Positions 8,578-15,703 of a stretch of DNA of 20,920 nucleotides are shown here, in pieces (position 1 is the stretch's first letter; the number at the start of each line of letters is the position of its first letter). The translations under genes were made by a program, and so were the position numbers. Where the stretch lies: NCBI GenBank assembly GCA_041571855.1, contig JBFFTH010000017.1:1-20920 (forward strand). The letters run 5' to 3'. The DNA comes from JACKOF01 sp041571855 (GTDB lineage: Bacteria > Pseudomonadota > Gammaproteobacteria > Pseudomonadales > Porticoccaceae). A model generated the notes under the pieces. That model saw only the letters and a program-made list of their open reading frames with translations, was not told the DNA's origin and did not search any database.

Positions 8578-9159
8578 TTGGACACCCCGATTCAGCTTAT
8601 TGTGGGGCTGGGTAACCCCGGCCCCAAGTATGAACGGACCCGTCACAATGCCGGGGTTTTTTTCGTCATGGAGCTTGCGCGTCACTTCAACGCTACGCTG
8701 AAAGATGAAAGCAAGTTCCACGGCGCAACCGGCAAGGCCCAGATCAATGGGACAGATGTACGACTGCTGATTCCCTCAACCTACATGAACCGCAGTGGGC
8801 AGTCTGTTTCTGCTCTGGCTAGGTTCTATGACATTCCCATCGAAGCCATCCTGGTGGCCCACGATGACCTGGATCTCGCTCCCGGGGTTGCCCGCCTCAA
8901 GATCGGCGGTGGCCACGGTGGTCACAATGGCCTCAGGGACACGATCAAGGCACTGGGTAACAAGAACAACTTTGCCCGTCTTCGCATCGGTATCGGCCAC
9001 CCCGGTCACGCCGATGCGGTGGTCGACTTTGTGTTGAAGAGGGCATCAAAAAGCGAACAACAACTGATTGATGGCGCCATCGATGACGCCATAGGCGTTA
9101 TGCCGGCAGTGGTGACGGGCAACTGGAACCAGGCCATGAAAACGCTGCATACACGCTGA
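8578..9159 (+). CDS. pth: Peptidyl-tRNA hydrolase
   Basis: Pth recycles tRNA by cleaving peptidyl-tRNAs that drop off the ribosome. Motifs are LIVGLGNPG near the N-terminus (Asn13), TRHNAG with catalytic His23, YMNRSG, AHDDLDL and GGHGGHNGLRD. No ATG exists at the N-terminus. In-frame TTG codons occur at 8554 and 8578. I chose 8578 because AAAGG precedes it by eight bases and the resulting 193 residues start about as far before LIVGLGNPG as in other Pth proteins. The 8554 start would add eight residues and has no visible ribosome binding site. It lies 38 bases after rplY and 34 before ychF. Confidence 0.93.
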   Translation: MDTPIQLIVGLGNPGPKYERTRHNAGVFFVMELARHFNATLKDESKFHGATGKAQINGTDVRLLIPSTYMNRSGQSVSALARFYDIPIEAILVAHDDLDLAPGVARLKIGGGHGGHNGLRDTIKALGNKNNFARLRIGIGHPGHADAVVDFVLKRASKSEQQLIDGAIDDAIGVMPAVVTGNWNQAMKTLHTR

Positions 9160-9193
9160 AAAGACAACAGATTATAGAGACTGGGAGCAAAAA

Positions 9194-10285
9194 ATGGGCT
9201 TCAACTGCGGCATTGTCGGCCTCCCCAATGTGGGCAAATCGACCCTCTTCAACGCGCTCACCAAAGCGGGCATCGGCGCAGAAAACTTCCCCTTCTGCAC
9301 CATCGAACCGAACACCGGCATCGTGCCCATCCCCGATCCGCGCCAGGACAAGATTGCCGAAATAGTCAAACCTCATAATGTGGTACCCACCACCATGGAG
9401 TTTGTCGATATTGCCGGGCTCGTGGCCGGGGCATCCAAGGGTGAAGGACTGGGCAACCAGTTCCTTGCCAATATCCGGGAAACCGATGCCATTGCCCACG
9501 TGGTGCGCTGCTTTGAGGATGAAAACGTCATCCATGTCGAGGGCGCCATCGACCCGGCCTCCGATATCGAGGTCATCAATACCGAACTGGCTCTTGCCGA
9601 CCTCGAAAGCGCTGAAAAGGCGTTGCAGCGCGCGGCCAAACAGGCCAAGGGGCAAGACAAGGAAGCGGCTGCCCTGAAGGCACTGCTGGAGAAAATCCTC
9701 CCCCACCTCAACGAAGCCAGACCGCTGCGCTCCCTTCGACTCAGTGACGACGAACTGAAACAACTGAAGCACCTCAACCTGCTCACCGTCAAGCCAACCA
9801 TGTATATTGCCAATGTGGATGAGGATGGCTTCGAGAATAACCCCTACCTGGCGCGGGTAGAAGAGATTGCTGTTGCAGAAGGCGCCGTAGTAGTGCCCAT
9901 CTGCAACAAGCTGGAAGCAGAAATTGCCGAACTCGAAGACGATGAAAAGCTGGAATTCCTGGAAGAGATGGGCATGCACGAACCCGGCCTCAACCGTGTC
10001 ATTCGCGCCGGCTACTCACTGCTCGGCCTGCACACCTACTTCACTGCCGGGGTCAAGGAAGTCCGCGCCTGGACCATCAAGGTCGGTGACAAGGCGCCGC
10101 GGGCAGCCGCTGCCATTCACACCGATTTTGAACGCGGTTTTATTCGCGCCGAGGTGATTTCCTACGAAGACTTTATTGCCTGCAACGGGGAACATGGTGC
10201 CAAGGAGGCCGGCAAGTGGCGACTGGAAGGAAAGGACTACGTGGTTCAGGATGGGGATGTCATTCACTTCCGGTTTAATGTCTGA
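9194..10285 (+). CDS. ychF: Redox-regulated ATPase YchF (OLA1 family)
   Basis: YchF is a universally conserved Obg-related P-loop NTPase that prefers ATP, binds ribosomes and is linked to oxidative-stress responses. The 363 residues match the family length. The P-loop GLPNVGKS is at 9-16 and the Walker B/G3 region DIAGLV at 72-77. The altered G4 motif NVDE at 207-210 explains ATP rather than GTP preference. A coiled-coil insertion lies at about 130-190, and a TGS domain ends the protein (IHTDFERGFIRAEV onward). GGGAG stands six bases before the ATG. The pth-ychF pair is conserved across gammaproteobacteria. The next gene converges from the other strand. Confidence 0.97.
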   Translation: MGFNCGIVGLPNVGKSTLFNALTKAGIGAENFPFCTIEPNTGIVPIPDPRQDKIAEIVKPHNVVPTTMEFVDIAGLVAGASKGEGLGNQFLANIRETDAIAHVVRCFEDENVIHVEGAIDPASDIEVINTELALADLESAEKALQRAAKQAKGQDKEAAALKALLEKILPHLNEARPLRSLRLSDDELKQLKHLNLLTVKPTMYIANVDEDGFENNPYLARVEEIAVAEGAVVVPICNKLEAEIAELEDDEKLEFLEEMGMHEPGLNRVIRAGYSLLGLHTYFTAGVKEVRAWTIKVGDKAPRAAAAIHTDFERGFIRAEVISYEDFIACNGEHGAKEAGKWRLEGKDYVVQDGDVIHFRFNV

Positions 10286-10350
10286 GGGAAGCCAGACCCA
10301 TTAGACAGCCGGCAGGCTCCCTCTTCACCCCACCCCGCATCCCACTGCAG

Positions 10351-10377
10351 TTGCGATACTCGCAAGATCCATTTTTT
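10351..10377 (+). terminator. Weak candidate terminator after ychF
   Basis: A perfect six-base inverted repeat, TTGCGA and TCGCAA, with a three-base loop is followed after six further bases by TTTTTT (10372-10377). The gap between stem and T-run makes it atypical. It is the only hairpin with a T-run I see in the 173-base convergent gap after ychF. Confidence 0.35.
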
Positions 10378-10458
10378 GCAGCACGCCACAGCCCAGCCAC
10401 CGTCTGCTTTCTGGCCAATTTTTGCAGAGGGGCAAATAAGCCGGGACAAGATCTGAGT

Positions 10459-11295
10459 CTAGGGGGGGAACATCATGGTAAAGCCGATGCGAACAAAAAA
10501 TTCCGGCTGGGGGACAAAATTGCCGTGCTTGTCCGTATCGTCGTAATCGACCACCCACTGCGGTTCAACGAAGCCGTGAAACAGGTTACCCCGATGGCGA
10601 AATGCCTTACCCACGGCAATTGACAGCGGGATGTAGTGAGTATCGTTTTCAAAGTCAAACTGCCAGGTCCCCGCACTCATCAGGTACCAACCGTTGTTGA
10701 GGGTGCGGGTATAGGCTGGCTGAAAGGAAAGGTGATTCACGGGCAGATCATCGCCATGAACATCCTTCTGCCAGTTAATAATCAGGATCAACTGGTCGAC
10801 GCGGGTAAAATTATAGCGGCCGATGCCGGCAATACCCGCACGCCAGTTATCATTGCCATAGCGCTCATTGCCGTTATTCTGATTGGTTGGGAAAGTGATG
10901 CTGGGGCCAAATCCCCACTTGTAGTTGCTGCCGCGTACGACGGTGAAGGCATCAAAAATATTGATATCGCCGATACCGGTGCGGGTGCCCGCCTGCTGAC
11001 CATATGGATTGAAAATGGGTGACTCGCGAATCACTGCAGTCACGCGGATAAACTGCTCCGGCAGAAAATCGCCCTCCGCCACGGGATGCGTGTAGCGCAG
11101 CTGATAGATATTGAGGTCATCGATATCGGCATCCTTGAAATCGAACCAGCCGAACTGGCGGAAATCGAGCAAACGCGCAAACTCGAAAGGGTTCTGCAGA
11201 CGCTTTGTCTCCTCAAGGGTGATGCCATCGTCGCCAATTGCTGACAGAGAAAACATAGCAAGGGCAAGGTTTGCCAACCTTTTCATGCTCGACAT
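10459..11295 (-). CDS. Outer-membrane beta-barrel protein, neuromedin U/MetA-pathway transporter-like
   Basis: This 278-residue protein has a short basic N-terminus and hydrophobic signal segment (MKRLANLALAMFSLSA). It is then rich in alternating aromatic strands and ends in a typical outer-membrane barrel terminus (GFTMMFPP). The patterns GIGDINIFDAF, GFGPSITFPTN and the late NGWYLMSAGTWQFDF recall the bacterial outer-membrane family annotated 'transporter', 'neuromedin U' or 'phenol MetA-pathway'. Its substrate is unknown. Start choice: an AGAGGG sequence lies six bases before the ATG at 11295; a second in-frame ATG is at 11286. It diverges from the PQQ-dehydrogenase-like gene. Family placement is by eye and the function is not established. 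Confidence 0.8.
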   Translation of the reverse strand: MSSMKRLANLALAMFSLSAIGDDGITLEETKRLQNPFEFARLLDFRQFGWFDFKDADIDDLNIYQLRYTHPVAEGDFLPEQFIRVTAVIRESPIFNPYGQQAGTRTGIGDINIFDAFTVVRGSNYKWGFGPSITFPTNQNNGNERYGNDNWRAGIAGIGRYNFTRVDQLILIINWQKDVHGDDLPVNHLSFQPAYTRTLNNGWYLMSAGTWQFDFENDTHYIPLSIAVGKAFRHRGNLFHGFVEPQWVVDYDDTDKHGNFVPQPEFFVRIGFTMMFPP

Positions 11296-11348
11296 ATGAC
11301 ACCCTCTTGATATTTTACGGCCCCGGCTCCGACTCCGGCCAATGAAAG

Positions 11349-11377
11349 AGTATAAACTCGACGCATCTTACTCAAAA
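11349..11377 (-). promoter_or_regulatory. Candidate promoter of the outer-membrane protein gene
   Basis: On the minus strand TATACT (11354-11349), five of six matches to the -10 consensus, follows TTTTGA (11377-11372) by 17 bases. The -35 is poor. The predicted leader is about 47 bases. This is sequence inference only. Confidence 0.3.
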
Positions 11378-11493
11378 GATTTGATTCTATCATCCTCACT
11401 CACCGGCCGACCCTGACAAACGAGAGCGTCTTGCGGAGTCGCTCTTAGCCCAGCTTAACGCCCTTCCCCTTGTTTATGGTTTATACTGACGCC

Positions 11494-12756
11494 ATGTTAT
11501 TGGTGAAAAGACTTCTGCTGGTTCTTGCTTTACTTGTTCTCGCTATAGTTCTGGTTTTAGTGATTGCTTCCCGCACGGTCCCTGGGCTTGAGATCAGCAA
11601 CCTGCGAGGTGCGCTGCACACTGTCACCGGGCTCGGTGCCACTAAAGCCGAACCGTCCAAAGCTCGCACACTTTCCGTGGCCGCGGGCTACAGATTCAAT
11701 ATTTTCTCCAGCGACGTGCCGGGGGCGCGGATGATGACCCTCACCGATTCCGGCGACCTGATTGTATCGGCCAGCCGCGAGGGCAAAATCTACCGCCTGA
11801 CCGACCGCAACGGGGACGGCGTCGCCGAAGAAACAGTGGTGCTGGCATCCGGCCTGAAAAACCCGCACGGACTTGCCATTCAGGACGACTGGCTGTACAT
11901 CGCCGAAAGCCACCAGGTTTCGCGCACCAAGTTCGAGCCTGCGAGCTATGGGCTCACGGACGCGCGCGAGGTTATCATACCCGGCCTGCCGGACGATGGC
12001 GGTCACAACACGCGCACCATTCACTTCGGGCCTGAGGGCAAGCTCTACCTCACCATCGGTTCCAGTTGCAATGTCTGCGAGGAAATTGACCCAAGGCGGG
12101 CAACAATGATGCAGTTTAATGCCGATGGCAGCGACAGCCGCATCTTCGCCAGCGGGCTGCGCAATAGCGTGGATTTCGACTGGGCACCCTGGAGCGGGGA
12201 GCTGTTTGCCACTGACAACGGCCGCGACCTGCTGGGTGACAATTTCCCACCCGAGGAACTCAATCGTGTTGTCGACGGAGGATTCTACGGCTGGCCCTAC
12301 ATCAATGGCTTTGGCAAGCCAGATCCGGATTTTGGCAGCCGCGATCATCCGCAAAACAGCCTGCCGCCCGTCTTCGGCTTTCCCGCCCACAATGCACCAC
12401 TGGGTATTCGATTTTTACAACATCAGCCAGCGGATAACAAAGTTGCCCTGGTGGCCCTGCACGGGTCGTGGAACCGGAGCACACCAGACGGCTATAAGGT
12501 CGTCCGGGTCAGTTGGATGGATGATGGCAGCATAGTTGCGGAGGATTTCATCAGCGGCTTTTTGAGACCGGACAGCAGCGTTATCGGGCGCCCGGTGAGC
12601 ATCATAGAGAACAAACAAGGCGTGATTTATATCAGCGACGATTTCGCTGGCGCAATCTACCGGGTAGCGCCCACCCCCGGGCACGACAACAAATACTCTG
12701 CGCCGGACTCAGCGACGGCAGGGAAAGTACGGGGTGAAAAAGCCGGCGATACATAG
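11494..12756 (+). CDS. Membrane-anchored PQQ-dependent sugar (sorbosone/aldose-type) dehydrogenase family protein
   Basis: The protein is a predicted six-bladed beta-propeller of the soluble glucose dehydrogenase/L-sorbosone dehydrogenase family, which oxidises sugars or alcohols with pyrroloquinoline quinone in the periplasm. With the ATG at 11494 it has 420 residues. An N-terminal membrane helix (about 5-27) has no clear cleavage site. The DRNGDGVAE loop (104-112) looks like a calcium-binding site, followed by NPHGLAI (His125), GGHNTRTIHF (His171) and a SSCNVC cysteine pair (192 and 195). GGFYGWPY and LHGSWNRS come later, as in this family. Upstream ATG 11476 and TTG 11470 are in frame and none has a Shine-Dalgarno. 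No PQQ synthesis genes are in the window. Substrate is unknown. Confidence 0.82.
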   Translation: MLLVKRLLLVLALLVLAIVLVLVIASRTVPGLEISNLRGALHTVTGLGATKAEPSKARTLSVAAGYRFNIFSSDVPGARMMTLTDSGDLIVSASREGKIYRLTDRNGDGVAEETVVLASGLKNPHGLAIQDDWLYIAESHQVSRTKFEPASYGLTDAREVIIPGLPDDGGHNTRTIHFGPEGKLYLTIGSSCNVCEEIDPRRATMMQFNADGSDSRIFASGLRNSVDFDWAPWSGELFATDNGRDLLGDNFPPEELNRVVDGGFYGWPYINGFGKPDPDFGSRDHPQNSLPPVFGFPAHNAPLGIRFLQHQPADNKVALVALHGSWNRSTPDGYKVVRVSWMDDGSIVAEDFISGFLRPDSSVIGRPVSIIENKQGVIYISDDFAGAIYRVAPTPGHDNKYSAPDSATAGKVRGEKAGDT

Positions 12757-12779
12757 CGCATGTAAATGAAAAATCTTTG

Positions 12780-13829
12780 CTAGCGAAGGCCCTGGTTAAT
12801 ACTGTCCAGAACATTGCTTCCCGGGCAAAGCTCTTTTTCGGTGAGCTGATTCAGGGGTCGGCTTGCAGTATCCAGCACATCGTGCAAATCCCGGGTATCC
12901 GCGTCAAGGTAGAGCAAGCCCGTGAGAATACGCCCGCTGTCCTTGTACTCCTGAATGGCGTTGAGCGCTGAGAAGCGGTCATTCAGATTATGCTTTACAT
13001 CAGCCTTGTGGAGACAGATAACGGCGCCATCGTGCATTGCCACTTCCTGGGTGTCGCCCTCCCTGTAGCTGGTTTTGATCTCATCCTTAACAGGTACAAA
13101 GTCGAGCGGCATCATCTCGGCATGTTCCCTGGTGCTTTCATAGCTCTTGGTGGACCCCTGGTGGTTGTTAAAGGTCACGCAGGGCGATATCACATCAATC
13201 AGGGCAAATCCATTGTGAGCCATCGCCGCCTGCAACAGGGGCACCAATTGCTCCTTGTCCCCGGAAAAGCTTCGAGCCACAAAACTGGCGCCCTGCAGCA
13301 GCGCAACGCTGCACAAATCTATTGGCTCAAATTCGTTGGCGAGACCGGCTTTGCTGACCGACCCCACATCCGCAGTCGCCGAATCCTGGCCTTTCGTCAG
13401 GCCATAGCAACCGTTGTTGGCAACGATGTAAACCATGTTCAGGTTGCGACGCACCAGGTGTATGAACTGCCCCATACCAATGGCTGCAGTATCACCGTCG
13501 CCCGATACGCCAATGTAGACCAGGTCTTTGTTCGCCATATTGGCGCCTGTAGCCACCGAGGGCATGCGACCATGGACCGAGTTAAAACCGTGGGATTTGC
13601 CAAGGAAGTAGGTTGGCATCTTCGAGGAGCAGCCAATGCCGGAGATCTTTGCGACCCTGTGGGGAGGGATAGCCGCCTTGAAACATGCCTGCTGGATAGC
13701 CGAGCTGATCGAGTCGTGCCCGCAACCGGCACAAAGAGTTGAGATCGCACCTTCATAATCAGTGAGGGTAAAACCGCTATCATTGACCGGCAGATTGGGA
13801 TGTCTGAATTTGGGTTTGATATAAGTCAT
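12780..13829 (-). CDS. korB: 2-oxoacid:acceptor oxidoreductase beta subunit (KorB-type, TPP and [4Fe-4S])
   Basis: The beta subunit carries thiamine diphosphate and a [4Fe-4S] cluster in enzymes that oxidatively decarboxylate 2-oxoacids to acyl-CoA. In this 349-residue protein the cluster cysteines are C33 and C36 (CAGCGH), C67 (GIGCSSK) and C217 (SPCVTF). The TPP motif runs from GDGD (110-113) to ANNG (137-140), followed by YGLTKGQ. HGRMPSVATGANMAN is the usual subunit-contact stretch. I chose the ATG at 13829, which overlaps the korA stop (TGATG) and has GGAG eight bases upstream; a GTG at 13832 is also possible. A 2-oxoglutarate substrate is inferred from resemblance to KorB. It ends 23 bases from the converging PQQ gene. 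Confidence 0.9.
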   Translation of the reverse strand: MTYIKPKFRHPNLPVNDSGFTLTDYEGAISTLCAGCGHDSISSAIQQACFKAAIPPHRVAKISGIGCSSKMPTYFLGKSHGFNSVHGRMPSVATGANMANKDLVYIGVSGDGDTAAIGMGQFIHLVRRNLNMVYIVANNGCYGLTKGQDSATADVGSVSKAGLANEFEPIDLCSVALLQGASFVARSFSGDKEQLVPLLQAAMAHNGFALIDVISPCVTFNNHQGSTKSYESTREHAEMMPLDFVPVKDEIKTSYREGDTQEVAMHDGAVICLHKADVKHNLNDRFSALNAIQEYKDSGRILTGLLYLDADTRDLHDVLDTASRPLNQLTEKELCPGSNVLDSINQGLR

Positions 13830-15703
13830 CACGCCGTCTCCGGGTGCAGTTCTGTTACGGTTGCGCCGCCATCCGGACTCAGCACCTTGCTGATTTCCTC
13901 AACAATATAGCGCGCGCAAATCGGAGTTCCACTGTAGTCGAGCACCGGCGTCAAACGGCCGGGGGGTATTTCACACTCATTGATAATCAGGCGGCGCATC
14001 TGGCCGTCGCGGTTCTGCTCGATAACGAAGATCACGTCGTGCTCATTGATAAAATCATCAACCGCGTAGTGGAAGGGGAAAGCTCGAATACGCATGGTAT
14101 CCACCGCGTACCCACGCTCGGCGAGCTTTTCAACAGCCTCGTAACTGGGCGAGGCTGTTGTACCGTAGAAAATGGCGCCAATCTTTTCCTTGTGCTTTTT
14201 GTTTTTCACCGCGGGCGCCGGCTTGATTTTCGGCCGCGGTACATACTGCTTGGCCGTTTTGAATTTAAGCAGCAGCCTGTCCATGTTTTTCACATAGACA
14301 TCGCCAGACTCGGTATACAGCGCATACTCGTCCCGGGAAGAGCCTCGAGTGAAAAAAGCACCCTTTTTCGGGGCAGTCCCCGGAAGCGTGCGGTAACAGA
14401 TGCCATCGCCATCAATGTCGAGGTAGCGGCCAAAATTTTCGATTTTGTCCAGCCCTTCCGCATCCAGAACTTTGCCCCTGTCCATGGTGTAATTGTCATC
14501 CCACTCCAGGGGTGGTGACATCCAGTCGTTCATACCAAGGTCAAGGTCGCTCATCATAATAATTGGCGTCTGCAGTCGCTCGGCCAGGTCAAAAGCATTG
14601 ACCGTCATATCAAAGCACTCCCGCGGCGTTGCCGGGAAAACCAGCACATGCTTGGTATCGCCATGAGAGGCATAAGCAGCGGCCAGCACATCCGCTTGCT
14701 GGGTTCGTGTGGGCATGCCGGTCGACGGTCCGGCCCGCTGCACATCTATCAGCACCACAGGCACCTCGGCAAAGTAGGCCAGCCCGAGGAATTCACACAT
14801 CAGCGACAGCCCCGGTCCGCTGGTAGCGGTAAAGGCCCTGGCACCATTCCAGCCCGCGCCGATCGCCATGCCAATCGCCGACAGTTCATCCTCCGCCTGA
14901 ATGATGGCGTAGTTTTTCTTGCCAGTGCCGGGATCGATGCGCATGCGTTCTGCATAGCGCGCAAAACTCTCAATCACCGAGGTCGAAGGCGTGATCGGGT
15001 ACCAGGCTGCGACCGTCGCACCGCCGTAAATCGCGCCGAGGGCAGCGGCGGTATTGCCATCCATAAAGATATGATCTGACTCGGTAATATGGGACGGCAG
15101 GTTCGCACCTCGCTCGACGCGGATATCGAGCGGGCAATCAAAGTGCTCCATGGCGTACTGGTAGCCCAACTCCAGCGCATGCACGTTGGAGGCAAAGACT
15201 TTGTCCTTGCCCTTGAACTGGTCGCTGAGCAGGTTTTTCAACACCATAAAATCGATGTCCAGCAGCGCCGCCAGAGCACCCACATAGAGCACGTTCTTCA
15301 TCAACTGCTGGAGCCTGGGCGAATCAAATTCGCGCATGCAGATCTTGGTCAGGGGAATGCCAAAAAAAGTGATGTCGTCACGCATCATCCTTGGATCCAG
15401 CGGCTTGGTATTGTCGTAGACAAAATAACCACCGGCATCCACATCGAGAATATCCTGGCGCATGCTCTGGGGATTAACACATACCATCAGGTCAATCCCG
15501 CCCCTGCGTCCCAGATAACCCCTAGAACTCACCCGCACCTCAAACCAGGTGGGCAAGCCCTGAATATTGGAAGGAAAAATATTGCGCGGACTGACCGGGA
15601 TGCCCATGCGAAAGATCGATTTCGCAAACAGGTGGTTGGCGCTTGCCGACCCGGTGCCATTTACATTGGCAAACTTGACCACAAAGTCATTGATGCCTTT
15701 CAT
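13829..15703 (-). CDS. korA: 2-oxoacid:acceptor oxidoreductase, gamma-alpha fusion subunit (KorA-type)
   Basis: This 624-residue subunit fuses the gamma domain (about 1-195, starting DFVVKFANVNGTGSASAN) to the alpha pyrimidine-binding domain. The latter has GGATVAAWYPITPSTSVIE near 230 and the family signature GPSTGMPTRTQQADVL. The C-terminal alpha domain II follows a Lys-rich linker (about 500-515). Gamma-before-alpha order is the KorA layout, distinct from pyruvate:ferredoxin oxidoreductase fusions. The start at 15703 overlaps the upstream GltD-like gene by four bases (ATGA) and has a GGGGGTGG ribosome binding site. Its stop overlaps korB. With korB it should form the catalytic core. 2-oxoglutarate as substrate is likely; another 2-oxoacid cannot be excluded. 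Confidence 0.9.
   Translation of the reverse strand: MKGINDFVVKFANVNGTGSASANHLFAKSIFRMGIPVSPRNIFPSNIQGLPTWFEVRVSSRGYLGRRGGIDLMVCVNPQSMRQDILDVDAGGYFVYDNTKPLDPRMMRDDITFFGIPLTKICMREFDSPRLQQLMKNVLYVGALAALLDIDFMVLKNLLSDQFKGKDKVFASNVHALELGYQYAMEHFDCPLDIRVERGANLPSHITESDHIFMDGNTAAALGAIYGGATVAAWYPITPSTSVIESFARYAERMRIDPGTGKKNYAIIQAEDELSAIGMAIGAGWNGARAFTATSGPGLSLMCEFLGLAYFAEVPVVLIDVQRAGPSTGMPTRTQQADVLAAAYASHGDTKHVLVFPATPRECFDMTVNAFDLAERLQTPIIMMSDLDLGMNDWMSPPLEWDDNYTMDRGKVLDAEGLDKIENFGRYLDIDGDGICYRTLPGTAPKKGAFFTRGSSRDEYALYTESGDVYVKNMDRLLLKFKTAKQYVPRPKIKPAPAVKNKKHKEKIGAIFYGTTASPSYEAVEKLAERGYAVDTMRIRAFPFHYAVDDFINEHDVIFVIEQNRDGQMRRLIINECEIPPGRLTPVLDYSGTPICARYIVEEISKVLSPDGGATVTELHPETA

Noticed and set aside
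9098..9979. A 293-codon minus-strand open frame opposite pth/ychF.
   Set aside because: It is the antisense of well-supported ychF and pth coding sequence; long antisense frames are common in GC-rich genes.
11378..11395. FNR-like sequence TTTGATTCTATCATC in the divergent region of the PQQ gene.
   Set aside because: The right half does not fit ATCAA at the required spacing; only the left half matches.
11557..12390. A 277-codon minus-strand open frame within the PQQ-dehydrogenase gene.
   Set aside because: It lies wholly antisense to a gene with clear family motifs, and shows no domain, signal or ribosome binding site.
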